DNA of 38,672 nt, taken from NCBI GenBank assembly GCA_020650975.1, contig JAIPMN010001518.1, positions 1 through 38,672 of the forward strand, given 5' to 3'. The translations under genes were made by a program, and so were the position numbers. Source of the DNA: Apostichopus californicus (taxonomy: Eukaryota; Echinodermata; Holothuroidea; Aspidochirotida; Stichopodidae). Within the stretch, counting starts at the first letter, position 1. Every line of letters begins with the position of its first letter. Below, piece by piece: positions 1 to 10,262 of this stretch. The notes beneath the pieces were generated by a model. That model did no database searches, was not told the DNA's origin, and saw only the letters and a list, made by a program, of their open reading frames with translations.

Positions 1-226
1 CCAACAGGCATACCCAATGAAGGTGGTATAAAATGGGTGCTATGTGTTCCCTTAGAGATGAACTAGTTATTAGCCTAGCATACCCAATGATAGTGGAATA
101 AAATGGGTGTTTTGTGTTCCCTTAGAGATGAACTAGTAATATTAGCCTAGCATACCCAATGAAGGTGGTATAAAATGGGTGCTACTGTATGTGTTCCCTT
201 AGAGATGAACTAGTTATTAGCCTAGC
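1..226. repeat. Tandem repeat, ~70-75 bp unit, 3 copies
   Basis: Three units starting at TACCCAATGA (11, 81, 153), each running through AAAATGGGTG, GTTCCCTTAGAGATGAACTAG and TATTAGCCTAG. It is cut by the window edge, so the array may be longer. Confidence 0.9.
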
Positions 227-592
227 CGCAGAAAAATTTTGAATCAATCGAAAACGGTGAATGTACATTTTTTTTTTTTGACACCAATTAAAAGAGAGAA
301 TTTTCATCATCAATTCTCAGGTATCACAAGAGTCCGAATAAAATGCGTTCTAGTTTCATCCTCATCAAGAAAAATACCAAAAAAAATTTAGCAATCGACC
401 GAAGATAATACATTATTACAGAGTAACACAATTTTGGTTTATATGAGGGGGTAGTTTCAGAAAGAAGTGATGCATCCAACTATAGAGTGTAGACAGCAAG
501 TATAGGCAAGACAAAACATCAGAAGTAAGGACAGAATATTGACTTTGACAAGGAAAACATTTGTAAATCTGATGGTCATCAGCACAACCTGC
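227..592. other. Non-coding stretch upstream of exon 1, nothing recognised
   Basis: AT-rich sequence with short A and T runs; no exon, RNA gene or repeat family recognised. Confidence 0.5.
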
Positions 593-1062
593 AATAGAGT
601 AGATTACAATAGAGTACACTAGAGAACAATAGAGAACAATAGAGTACAATAGAGAACAATACAGTACAATAGAGTACAACAGAGTATAGTAGAGTACAAA
701 AGAGTACAGTAGAGTAGAGTACGAAAGAGTACAGAAGAGTACAATAGAGTAGAGTACAATAGAGTACACTAGAGAACAATAGAGTATAATAGAGAACAAT
801 AGAGTACAATAGAGTACAACAGAGTATAGTAGAGTACAAAAGAGTACAGTAGAGTAGAGTAGTGTACAAAATAGTACAGAAGAGTACAATAGAGTAGAGT
901 ACAATAGAGTACACTAGAGAACAATATAGTACAATAGAGAACAATAGAGTACAATAGAGTATAGTAGAGTACAAAAGAGTACAGTAGAGTATAGTAGAGT
1001 ACAAAAGAGTACAAAAGAGTAGAGTACAATAGAGTAGAGTACAGTAGAGTAGAGTAGAGAGA
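593..1062. repeat. AGAGTACAAT-type microsatellite
   Basis: About 470 bp of imperfect AGAGTACAAT, AGAGAACAAT and AGAGT units with larger-scale repetition. It gives long open frames of Tyr/Leu/Ser on the minus strand, which are repeat artefacts. Confidence 0.93.
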
Positions 1063-1094
1063 TATCATATAGCTATTGATTGATACCAGACCTT

Positions 1095-1503
1095 CCACAG
1101 AATCAATCAATCAGAAGACATTTATATAGCGCCAAAATCAACAGAAATTGTTCAAAGGCGCTAATGTACCATAGCGTGTACAACTTAGCCTTGGTCATTG
1201 GTAACTTGTAACACCCACACACCAAAGTGTGCGCAATTCAATCAATCTCTCCAGGGGCACCACAGTGCACCACAACCACGTGTCCCCCCGGGGGACTTCC
1301 CATAAGGTGCAGCCACAAACAGGCGCGCACAAACTATATTTACAAGTAACCTCGCAAGTCCCCATTTATACACCTGGGTGAAGTGAGGCAATGGAGATAA
1401 AGTGCCTTGCCCAATGACACAACGCAATGATCTGGCCAGGGCTCGAACCATTAATTCTTAGATCACCAGTCCACAGCCTTAACCACTTGACCACAACGCC
1501 TCC
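1095..1503 (-). mobile_element. tRNA-derived SINE with LINE-like tail
   Basis: On the minus strand it begins with a tRNA-like head: box A TGGTCAAGTGG (1483-1493) and box B GGTTCGAGCCC (1439-1449). The body includes CATTGGGCAAGGCAC and CACCCAGGTGTATAAATGGG. It ends with a tail GCGCTATATAAATGTCTTCT and a short ATTG repeat near 1100. Probably near full length. Confidence 0.82.
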
Positions 1504-1648
1504 ACAGAACCTCATAGAAAACTATATCCTACATCAACTTCAATTAGAATAAATATCAACAGTTACAGGCACTCTCAGGCTAACATCTATTGCAGTTTAA
1601 TATCCCAAACGTTTATACTGCACCGACTTTTTCTCCTCCTTTCGAAAG

Positions 1649-1800
1649 ATGAATTCAACACTTATCTACAGGAGGAGAAGGCAGCTGTACTCGACTATTA
1701 CAATTGCTCGAGCAAAATCAAGGATCTCGACGGGATCTTCCTAGCCTCCGAAAACATGATCTGTGCTTCATATGACGAAGATCTCGTCGGACCATGTCTG
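1649..1800 (+). CDS. Exon 1 (partial gene): trypsin-like domain, middle part
   Basis: Translation reads EFNTYLQEEKAAVLDYYNCS, then an acidic stretch and NMICASYDEDLVGPCL. This matches the S1 protease segment running from the TYLQE/VP..C strand to the Cys191 loop. Cysteines are visible at the chymotrypsin 168, 182 and 191 positions. The start is set by a strong pyrimidine tract (CTTTTTCTCCTCCTTTCGAAAG) ending at 1648; a second AG at 1670-1671 would lose the conserved TYLQ segment. The exon ends at 1800 before GTAAGC, phase 0. His57, Asp102 and the activation site are not in the window and should lie upstream. The residue at the Asp189 specificity position appears to be Gly. One NCS sequon is present. 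Confidence 0.7.
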
Positions 1801-2122
1801 GTAAGCCAGCCGGTAAAACATGCCGGTTTACTTTTTATTTCCACTCTGTAAGATTCTAAACATGACTGATTTTTTACGTTGTTAACTTAGAGTAAAGTAT
1901 CATCGTCAACTGACCCTATACTGTAAGAATAGCTTGACTAGTATATAGCCTGCATGCTAACCGTATTCTGCAGGTCAATTTCACTCGGCCAACCTGAAGT
2001 TTACAGAACCACTAGAGGTAGATTACGAATCTTACACTGTTTTTGACTCATTTTGCCCAAATGGGGAACTTGCATGGTAACTCCTACATATAGTTGCCGT
2101 ACACCAGTTTGTGGGTCCACCG

Positions 2123-2202
2123 TATGGTAAGTCCCCCATTTGTATGGGAAGTCCCCAATATGTATGGGAAGTCCCCCATATGTATGGGAAGTCCCCCATA
2201 TG
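2123..2202. repeat. 20-bp palindromic minisatellite, ~4 copies
   Basis: Unit GTATGGGAAGTCCCCCATAT, with near dyad symmetry (ATGGGaagtCCCCAT), inside the intron that splits the protease domain. Confidence 0.85.
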
Positions 2203-2281
2203 TTTTGTGAGAAAATACACCTTGGATAAATCATTGCGTCCTTATTTAAATTATGTCCTATTCTGTTTACATAATCGATAG

Positions 2282-2438
2282 GGTGATGGAGGTAATCCAA
2301 TCGCTTGTTACGGGAATGGTACCTGGGACGTGGTAGGAATCATCAGCTGGGGTTACGGCTGTGGTGATGCGGACTCTCCGAGCATCGCCTGGCGTACAAC
2401 CGCCTACCTGGATTTCATCAATGATGTCATCACCCAGA
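2282..2438 (+). CDS. Exon 2: trypsin-like domain C-terminus, Ser195 replaced by Gly
   Basis: Continues exon 1 in frame: GDGGNPIACYGNGTW, then VVGIISWGYGCGD and a C-terminal helix YLDFINDVITQ. Joined to the preceding CL it gives C-L-G-D-G-G-N-P, against the family C-x-G-D-S-G-G-P, so the catalytic Ser is Gly and Gly197 is Asn. The fold markers remain: Cys201 (PIAC), SWG at 214-216 and Cys220. I therefore read it as a serine protease homologue without hydrolytic activity. Acceptor TAG at 2279-2281; the donor GTAAG follows 2438, phase 1, fitting the next exon. Such pseudo-proteases usually act by binding or as cofactors; no partner is evident here. Confidence 0.8.
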
Positions 2439-3436
2439 GTAAGAATCAGCCCTTTCTCTTACCTTTTGTTACTACATTTTCTAATTTACAACTTTACAGA
2501 TGCATAAATTATTTACTGAATAAAAATTTGATCTGAATCGATAGCATCTTGATCGCTGCAGGTATTCAAGTTACTTGTTTTTCCTGGTGACTCGAGTCTA
2601 TCTTTAGAACCTTCATGGAATTGGCAATTACCCTCTAGTGACAGATGTTGTGGCCCTCTTGTTGTAGAAATATCTTTTTAGATAAGTAAAGGGTTCTTAC
2701 TTGCGAACCGGTGGATTGTTTACAACTTTTGAAGAACTTGTCTTGTAACAGAAATTTCCATTTCTTTCCACACATTTCTTTCCACACCAATGTCAAATTG
2801 CCTTCTGACCCTCCGTTTCGTTGGCTGATCATGTTTTTATTTTCAAATGATGAAGTAATTTGTAGCGATATGTGTACATAGAGATTAACAGAGGTCCAAG
2901 ACTGGAAACTTTTGGTTAACATGATAACTTACAAAAGTAAGCTTGGCTTAAACTTTGTATTTGACTGGAAACACTTTATGGTTATGTGACGATATGACAG
3001 TCTTTCTCCAAAATTCAACTAGCTCTAATAAGTCTAGCTGACATTTAAATCTAGTCGAAATGGGAGGGGGGTGGGGTTTATACACCCATAATAACACTGG
3101 TCTCATTCTTTCCCTGGTGAATTAAAAAGGGACAAAATATTTGCCTGACTGAACCATTTTCACCAACTGAGGATTGGAGGTAACCCCCCCCTTGGTCCTT
3201 GCGACTGATTGCTATGGAGTTTTCAGTCATATATCATACTAAGTTAATTCGCTGAAATGTTTAGATAGATATTGGTATTAAATCCAAGCTCAATGGCTGC
3301 AGAAAAAGAGTGAGAATTCTTAACAGAAATGAAAATTGATCGTACATAGACCAACTAATTTCTTGTTGAATTTTGGCCGTAAGTATGATGAAGGTAATTT
3401 AAGGCAAGAAATACTTTTCATCTTTTTCGTAATCAG
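2439..3436. other. Intron 2, no recognisable feature
   Basis: 998-bp intron between the trypsin and Frizzled exons. It contains short G and C homopolymers near 3061-3190; I see no exon or repeat family. Confidence 0.6.
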
Positions 3437-3769
3437 CCTACGATGCGAAACTCTGCGAACCAGTCGAAGAAGGTCTGTGCGCCGACTACCTTCCGTACAA
3501 CGCGACCTATCGTGGGACCCAACAGACGGCCGAATACACCATCTCCCGTCTGTTTGACATCGGCAGTCAGGCACCCTACTGTAATACTTCCGATTTGCTG
3601 ACTACGCTCTGTGCAGCTAGCCATGGCGACTGTTACCCGGGAGAAGAGGGCCAGAAGGTGCTTTGCAGAGGCTACTGTGAGGCTGTGATAGGCTACTGTA
3701 ACCTAACCGATTCTGTCATCTGTACTGACCTCCCGTACGGATACTACGGACAGAAATGGTGTGTCAAAG
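3437..3769 (+). CDS. Exon 3: Frizzled-type cysteine-rich domain
   Basis: 333-nt exon, phase 1 at both ends (TCAG acceptor, GTGAG donor). It encodes a complete Fz CRD: C near residue 8, LCADYLPYNAT, an LF helix, YCNTSDLL, LCAASHGDC, VLCRGYCEAVIGYC, ICTDLPYG and a final KWC. The ten cysteines and the YLPYN signature are those of the family. Fz domains bind Wnt ligands in receptors, but they also occur in secreted or protease-linked mosaics such as corin. Here it directly follows a degenerate trypsin domain and precedes CUB modules, with no seven-helix region, so it is not a Frizzled receptor. Three sequons (NAT, NTS, NLT). Ligand unknown. Confidence 0.93.
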
Positions 3770-3960
3770 GTGAGTATAAATGTCCGTCTCATCACCCTGC
3801 AATGACCCCCTCCAGTACAGAGAAAAAACGCAACAGAAGTCTTGCCTAGCAACGAAAGAACAGAAGTACATTGAATAGTTTTCTCTACACGCAAGTTCAC
3901 TTGCTGTCCAAAAGTTAGTAATGATCTGGCCTGATTCTATTGGGAGTCTTTTGCTTTTGA

Positions 3961-4797
3961 GGAGGTCAAAGTTCATTTTAGGTGAACGGAGTGGTCACAA
4001 TCTGAAAACCTTGTGAACACAGTAACTGTAAACATAAAAGCTTGGATGAATTCATACTTACCATGTAGGTACACTTGAGTGTTTAAAAGAACTCTAAATG
4101 TTTTTTGTTGTTTTGTGGAGGTCAAAGTTCATTTGAGGTGAACGGAGAGGTCACAATCTGAAAACCTTGTGAACACAGTAACTGTAAACATATTAAGCTT
4201 GGATGAATTCATACTTACCATGTAGGTACACCTGAGTGTTTAAAAGAACTCTAAATGTTTTTTGTTGTTTTGTGGAGGTAAAAGTTCATTTGAGGTGAAC
4301 AGAGAGGTCATGCACAGTCTGAAAACGTTGCGAACACAGGAACTGTAAATATAAAAGCTTGGATGGATTCATACTTATTATGTAGGTACACCTGAGTGTT
4401 TAAAAGAACTCTAAATGTTTTTTGTTGTTTTGTGGAGGTCAAAGTTCATTTGAGGTGAACAGAGAGGTCATGCACAGTCTGAAAACGTTGCGAACACAGG
4501 AACTGTAAATATAAAAGCTTGGATGGATTCATACTTACCATGTAGGTACACCTGAGTGTTTAAAAGAACTCTAAATGTTTTTTGTTGTTTTGCGGAGGTC
4601 AAAGTTCATTTGAGGTGAACAGAGAGGTCATGCACAGTCTGAAAATGTTGCGAACACAGGAACTGTAAATATAAAAGCTTGGATGGATTCATACTTACCA
4701 TGTAGGTACACCTGAGTGTTTAAAAGAACTCTAAATGTTTTTTGTTGTTTTGTGGAGGTCAAAGTTCATTTGAGGTGAACAGAGAGGTCATGCACAA
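3961..4797. repeat. Tandem repeat, 156-160 bp unit, ~5.2 copies
   Basis: Units start at GGAGGTCAAAGTTCAT at 3961, 4117, 4274, 4434, 4594 and 4754; the period is 156, 157, then 160 three times. Internal landmarks are TGAAAACCTTGTGAACACAG, TAAAAGCTTGGATG and TACACCTGAGTG. The last three full units are nearly identical, suggesting recent expansion. Confidence 0.93.
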
Positions 4798-4904
4798 TAA
4801 AATAGTGGTAGTAGTATCGGTGGCAATCAGTACAAGCACGCTTGTTGTTTTCTATCCCTTGCTGGAGGCAGAAGGAATCTATGCGATGGTGATGGTGGTA
4901 TGTG

Positions 4905-5115
4905 TGAGGATGTATGTGACACTTGCTTGTAACCACAGTAACTCAAAATGTTTATGGTGGATTAACTTCATACTTGGTAGTTTGATCCATCTTATTTGAG
5001 TACAAGGTGCCTATTGTTTTCTGTGAAGTTCAATGGTCATTTGGGGTCAACAGAGGTCATAGTCCGAAAACTTTGTGAACACCATAACTCAAAAAGTGCA
5101 TCTCTGTCGTATATC
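4905..5115. repeat. Diverged relatives of the 160-bp repeat
   Basis: CCACAGTAACTCAAAATG, TTAACTTCATACTTGGTAG, GAAGTTCAATGGTCATTTGG and AACTTTGTGAACACCATAAC follow the same order as the 160-bp unit but are much more diverged. Confidence 0.65.
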
Positions 5116-6074
5116 CACATTTATTGAGTGAGTGCGAGCACCTTGTTTCATCCTGTGGGGGAAAGTAAAAGATCGAATAAGGTGACCCGAGGTCAGTCTC
5201 AAATCCTTGGGTCAGTAGGATGCAGGCTGATACTCAGGCTTGATACTCAGCAACTCAAAATCTAAAAAAGAATTTTTAGAACTTTCACCATATTAGATGT
5301 TTCTCAGATATGGATATTTCAGAAAGATTTTTGCATCTCTTTCTTAATTGCCATGTCTGAATTTTCTTCTTAGACTTACCCTGTCAGTATGGAATTGACA
5401 TTACACCACTGGCTGTAAAAATCATGTATCGATAATCATGCCTTCAGTACCTAAAATGAAATGAGTTCTAAACAACCCACAGAAAAGTACATTTTTTTTA
5501 TTTCGTAAGACAACTCTCACCTGCCTAATACAGAACCATCCAAACGCAGCTACCGTGTCCCTGGAAAACTGTTGGCTTGCTGCGTTTTCACTTTTTGTGG
5601 TACAGATGTCAAATTTGAAATAGGATGAAGCCTGAAGTAGTATTTAGACTCAGGTACAATACTCAATTTAGGAACTTGTAAAATGTCACAGGCAGATGAC
5701 ATTATAGAGGTCATACAATCCAAATTGATGTCACTACAAACTGGAGATAAAGAAAATAATGAATATCAATATGATAACGAATATGAAATGTAAAATAAAT
5801 GTTGATGTGACTGCACAATTATCCAATGTTTGTATACACTGTCAAAGTGGCAAACCCAATCGGAGACATGTTACATCAAAACTGTTTGCTTCTGGTTCAC
5901 GTTTGGGCACAGAATGTAACATCTTCTTCATATCTTTAATTTATCATCTCGTAATTCAGTTTTAAAATTTTAGATGCGGTGGATTTCATCTCAACTATCC
6001 GTTTTAAATTTTTTATCTTCATTCTGCTGGCCTTCACATCCCACGTTTGACCCGTGCCATTTCTTTACAAACAG
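5116..6074. other. Rest of intron 3, nothing recognised
   Basis: AT-rich intron sequence with scattered short ORFs lacking domain similarity or splice-supported structure. Confidence 0.5.
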
Positions 6075-6446
6075 GAGCTGATTATTCGTGCGGATACTAC
6101 AACCGCACTCTCACCTTGGAAGAGCCACTCCTGCACCTGGGGTCACCATTGGTGCCCTATGAGTACACCGAACTTCGACGTTGTTTTTGGTTGCTCTCTG
6201 CTCCGGAGGGTTACGTCATACAGCTGAAGTACAACTTCCTCAGCGTCTATCCCGACGCGGATTACATCTCGTACGGCGAGGGAGACCCGTACTCCTACAC
6301 CTCCACGCTGGCTAGGTTCGACGGTGATGTGCCACCCGGGATTTGGACTTCCAGTTACAACAGCATGTGGATCAAATTCCAGAGCCAAATTGGACCAGGG
6401 TCCGGCTACGGTTTCGGCTTATATGCGTTTATTACACCTGAAGAAG
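6075..6446 (+). CDS. Exon 4: CUB1
   Basis: 372-nt phase 1-1 exon (ACAG acceptor, GTAAG donor). It encodes a CUB domain of 124 residues: SCGYYNRTLTL, RRCFWLLSAPEGYVIQLKY, YPDADYISYGEGDPY, SMWIKFQSQIGPGSGYGFGL, ending PEEG. It is the only CUB here with the canonical C1-C2 pair (SCG and RRC); C3 and C4 are absent. It is the longest CUB in the array. A methionine codon at 6047 lies upstream of the acceptor and is not taken as the start because the acceptor and phase match the neighbours. CUB domains are beta-sandwich binding modules, often Ca2+ dependent. Confidence 0.9.
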
Positions 6447-6474
6447 GTAAGAACCAGACTCTGTGAGGTTTATA

Positions 6475-7099
6475 CAATTGTATGGTGTAGCACCTGAATC
6501 AAATGGTGCTGTTGATGAAATTGGGCTGAGTACCACATAGTGTTACAAATTGAATGGTTTAGGAAACAAATTGTATCGTGCAGGATATGAGATGGTGTGG
6601 TGAATAAAATGGTGTTGTTGATGAAATAGTGCAGTGTACCACATGGTGTTACAAATTGAATGGTGTAGGAAACAAATTGTATGGTGCAGGATATGAGATG
6701 GTGTGGTGAATAAAATGGTGTTGATGAAATTGTGCAGTGTACGACATAGTGTTACAAATTGAATGGTGTAGGAAACAAATTGTATCGTGCAGGATATGAG
6801 ATGGTGTCGTGAAGGAAATGGTGTTGTTGATGAAATTGTGCAGTGTACGACAAGGTGTTACAAATTGAATGGTGTAGGAAACAAATTGTATGTTGCAGGA
6901 TGTGAGATGGTGTCGTGAAGGAAATGGTGTTGTTGATGAAATTGTGCAGTGTATGACATAGTGTTACAAATTGAATGGTGTAGGAAACAAATTGTATCGT
7001 GCAGGATATGAGATGGTGTCGTGAATAAAATGGTGTTGTTGATGAAATTGTGCAGTGTACGACATAGTGTTACAAATTGAATGGTGTAGGAAACAAATG
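6475..7099. repeat. Tandem repeat, ~106 bp unit, ~5.8 copies
   Basis: TGTTACAAATTGAATGG recurs at 6541, 6647, 6750, 6856, 6962 and 7068. Units carry GGAAACAAATTGTATCGTGC and GGTGTTGTTGATGAAATTGT. Occupies nearly all of the intron between CUB1 and LDLa1. Confidence 0.93.
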
Positions 7100-7157
7100 T
7101 GGTATTAGTGAATAGTCTCTGATGTCTGACTTTATTATTTTTCTGAATCATCTTCAG

Positions 7158-7271
7158 GCAGGGACTGTCTCGATACAGATATATTTTGCGATGATACGTG
7201 TTATGACTACTCCATCGCCTGTGATTTCATCTACGACTGTTACGACGGCACAGACGAGGCTTATTGCGGAG
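7158..7271 (+). CDS. Exon 5: LDLa1 (canonical six-cysteine)
   Basis: 114-nt phase 1-1 exon. Translation includes RDCLDTDIFCDDTCYDYS, then IACDFIYDCYDGTDEAYCG. All six LDL-receptor class A cysteines are present, with spacing C-x6-C-x3-C-x6-C-x5-C-x8-C, and the C-terminal Ca2+ signature reads DCYDGTDE. In the family this 40-residue module is held by C1-C3, C2-C5 and C4-C6 bonds and one Ca2+ ion, and binds ligands through acidic residues. It separates CUB1 and CUB2. Confidence 0.92.
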
Positions 7272-7329
7272 GTAATTAGTTTTTCGCTCAACTTAATACT
7301 TAGTAAAATAAAAATAAAACAAAATACTC

Positions 7330-7440
7330 TTTGGCAAACTTCTTATCCACTAAAGAGCCTGTGTAAGAGAATGTGAAAAGCAGGCCTGCATGAAGTTTCG
7401 ATCCTAGCAAGGATCTTCTTCAGAGACTGAAATTTAATTT
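7330..7440. repeat. Interspersed repeat copy (TTTCGATCCTAGCA family)
   Basis: CTTATCCACTAAAGAGCCTG, AGAGAATGTG and then GTTTCGATCCTAGCAAGGAT CTTCTTCAGAG match the family seen as an inverted pair at 16221-16650. Confidence 0.7.
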
Positions 7441-7517
7441 TTATATATTTTTTTTTATAATTTTAATACTTCACGTTCTTCGCACCAGCACCACCACATT
7501 AGGCACGATACTGCCAG

Positions 7518-7742
7518 ATAAGCCTCGTGGGTCATTTGTGTTAAGACCGTAAGCCTCGTGGGTCGTTCTGTGTTAAGACCGTAAGCTTCGTGGGTCATTC
7601 TGTGTTAAGACCATAAGCCTTGTGGGTCATTCTGTGTTGAGACTGTAAGCCTTGTGGGTCATTCTGTGTTGAGACTGTAAGCCTTGTGGGTCATTCTGTG
7701 TTGAGACTGTAAGCCTTGTGGGTCATTATGTGTTGAGGCTGT
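7518..7742. repeat. 32-bp minisatellite, 7 copies
   Basis: AAGCCTCGTGGGTCATT-type units at 7520, 7551, 7583, 7615, 7647, 7679 and 7711, joined by CTGTGTTAAGACC or CTGTGTTGAGACT. Confidence 0.92.
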
Positions 7743-7935
7743 TACTGGGGCTTCCTTCTTTCATTGATCACAACTTCCCAAGATGTCATGACTTGGTCAA
7801 GAACTTTAATAGGGTTTTCTCATATACATCTATAAGCTAGTTAGTATGAAGAGAGTTTTTATAAAATAGGCTATGCATGTAATTCTAATTATAAACAGTG
7901 TCAATTCTTGCTTTATCACATTGAAGCTTATGTTG

Positions 7936-8305
7936 GTATGAGTAGATGTATGAAAGCATACACATGTGATTATTATTCTAATACAACAGTTTCCAATTCT
8001 GATTCAAGCAGAAGCTCAGGTTAGTATGAATGGAAGTATCAGAATGCATTGTGGTATTAAAGCGTACACATGTAATTATTCTAATACAACAGTTTCCAAT
8101 TCTGATTCAAGCAGAAGCTTAGGTTAGTATGAATGGAAGTATCAGAATGAATTGTAGTTTAAAGCGTACACATGTAATTATTCTAATACAACAGTTTCCA
8201 ATTCTGATTCAAGCAGAAGCTCAGGTTAGTATGAATGGAAGTATCAGAATGAATTGTAGTATTTAAGCATACACATGTAATAATTCTAATACAACAGTTT
8301 GCAGA
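7936..8305. repeat. Tandem repeat, ~103 bp unit, ~3.5 copies
   Basis: ACAACAGTTT recurs at 7983, 8086, 8188 and 8291. Units include CCAATTCTGATTCAAGCAGA and AGTATGAATGGAAGTATCAG. Confidence 0.9.
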
Positions 8306-8505
8306 ACTTTCTAAATTTAAAGCAAATTTATGCTTAAGTATTAGTATATGAGTGAATGCCGGATCACCACATATGTAAATTTTAATACACAATTGAATAT
8401 TCTTATTATAACAGTGTGAATGGAGATATCAGCATATTGCATATTAATACACGTAGCTCATATCATACAAAATCATCAATTCTTTCAACCCATTTTTTTT
8501 AACAG

Positions 8506-8856
8506 ATCTGGAAGTCGGTGAGGATGGCCTGAACATCACAACTCCATTTTATCCCATCGTGGGTTACCCCGAGAATTTCACCTTCACGTGGAATCTCAAC
8601 GCGACAGACGGATATCAGATCGCCCTCTACTTTAGCTCCTTGAGTATAGACGAGTACGGCGACGACGCCCTCTACATAGGCGAGGGCAGCGATGGCGGTA
8701 TCGAGGACGCCCTCTACGTATTCACAGGATACCAAAGCTCGTTCCGTATTTTGCCTTTTGCGGATAGTATCTGGATGACCCTGGTATCGGATGATGATGA
8801 TGGCGGTGGACGAGGGTTCGGTGCTCTTGCGTATCTTGTCAATGATACTGCTGCAG
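8506..8856 (+). CDS. Exon 6: CUB2 (no cysteines)
   Basis: 351-nt phase 1-1 exon (AACAG acceptor, GTGAG donor), 117 residues. CUB hallmarks: LNITTPFYPIVGYPENFTFT, TDGYQIALYF, DALYIGEGSDG, FADSIWMTLVSDDDDGGGRG, FGALAYLV. No cysteine remains, so neither CUB disulphide can form. Sequons NIT, NFT and NAT. A run of Asp-Gly codons (GATGATGATGATGGCGGTGG) sits at the loop that in other CUBs holds the S-D calcium ligand. Confidence 0.88.
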
Positions 8857-9472
8857 GTGAGCTTTGTTATGATCATTAATTAGAGATATTTTGATACTCG
8901 GTTCAAATTTACTGTCGCATGGCCGGTCGTCGTGGAATTTTAGATCTAACAAATATTTATGTTGCATTTCAATATTTTATTTTGAAACATGGAAAATATT
9001 TGCCATCCCACCCCTCCCCCTCCCCTCCCCTCCAATTGTAACAAATTCTAATGAGACACAGAGCACATATCACTCCCGTATTCAGAAGATTACACTGGTT
9101 ACCGGTCTCACTCAGAATCATTTTCAAGCAGGCATGAGCTTTTTCCGCGATTTCGCGGAATATCCGTGATTTCTTTTCTACTGTACCTCCGAGATTTACA
9201 CCTCTCAATTTCTGTGAATTTCTAACAACAGCGTTGTATCATTTGATCCGTCGTTCGCATGTTTTTCATTACCTATGGATATCCAACCTGCCTATTGGAT
9301 AAACGCTGCACCGGACAGTACACTACTATAGCAAGCTGTAGTATTATAAAAGGTTTGATAGGAATCTTGCTCTTTGCCGTCCAATGATCCTGACAGCCTC
9401 TGGTACCAGCGTGATCACTGTAAACCATGGTTTACTGTAAATCTAATATCCTCAACGTTTTGATTCCTTCAG
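8857..9472. other. Intron 6, mostly unannotated
   Basis: A C-rich tract near 9006-9033 and the truncated MITE at 9129; otherwise nothing recognised. Confidence 0.5.
9129..9195 (+). mobile_element. Truncated copy of the 160-bp MITE
   Basis: CAGGCATGAGCTTTTTCCGC, GATTTCGCGG and ATATCCGTGATTTCTTTTCT match the 5' end of the family; similarity fades after about 9190 and there is no matching 3' end. Confidence 0.75.
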
Positions 9473-9595
9473 CTGAATTGGAATGCGATGAAGATTACGA
9501 ATTTGACTGTGGAGACGGCGTCTGTTTGTCTTATTACGTTACCTGTGACGGGACGGAGCAGTGCCAAGATGGCTCCGACGAAGCAGGCTGCGCAC
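9473..9595 (+). CDS. Exon 7: LDLa2 (canonical six-cysteine)
   Basis: 123-nt phase 1-1 exon. Residues LECDEDYEFDCGDGVCLSYY then VTCDGTEQCQDGSDEAGCA give all six LDLa cysteines, the GDGVC turn and a textbook Ca2+ signature CQDGSDE. It is the best LDLa match in the window. Its downstream neighbour is another LDLa-type exon rather than a CUB, the single break in the alternation. Confidence 0.95.
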
Positions 9596-9664
9596 GTAAG
9601 TTTCTGTGAATTATTTGGGATCCATTCTTTCTGGTAGTGGAATTAGTAAAAAGTATAGGGCCAA

Positions 9665-10262
9665 TACCCTTACCGAAATCCCAGATCTGGCTTTATATCT
9701 GGTTTAATCTGGCCATATAAAGCCAGATATAACTGGATTACCTGGATTTTCTTTATATCAACCAGATAAAGTTGTATCTGGCCCAGATATGGATGGCAAA
9801 AAATTTAGCCAGATAAAATTTTATATGGGCAATATAAAAGTTTATCTGGAGTTTCTTTATATCAACCAGATAAAGTTTTATCTGGCCCAGATATGGAAGC
9901 CATAAACTTCAACCATATAAAATTTTATATGGGCCATATTAAAGTTTATCTGGATTTTCTTGATATCAACCAGATAAAGTTTTATCTGGCCCAGATATGG
10001 AAGCCATAAACTTCAACCATATAAAATTTTATATGGGCCATATTAAAGTTTATCTGGATTTTCTTTATATCAACCAGATAAAGTTTTATCTGGCCCAGAT
10101 ATGGATGCAATAAAATTTAACCAGATAAAATTTTATATGAGCCATATAAAACTTTTTATCTGGCCAGATATAAATTCCAGATCTGGCCCAGATTGAAATT
10201 CCAGATCTGGGCCAGATCTGGATTTTTATATCTGGCCCAGATCTGGGATTTCGGTACGGGTA
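9665..10262. mobile_element. ~600-bp inverted-repeat MITE with internal minisatellite
   Basis: Left end TACCCTTACCGAAATCCCAG (9665 on) is the reverse complement, with one mismatch, of the right end finishing at 10262 (CTGGGATTTCGGTACGGGTA). Both ends are bounded by TA, which could be the target duplication. The interior is ~105-bp tandem units (ATATCAACCAGATAAAGTTT, TATCTGGCCCAGATATGG) rich in CCAGAT/ATCTGG palindromes. No transposase ORF. Confidence 0.82.

Noticed and set aside
416-1110. Tyr/Leu/Ser-rich minus-strand ORFs
   Set aside because: Low-complexity translation of the AGAGTACAAT microsatellite.
1672-1800. Exon 1 starting at the AG at 1670-1671
   Set aside because: The upstream AG at 1647-1648 has the better pyrimidine tract and keeps the conserved TYLQE segment.
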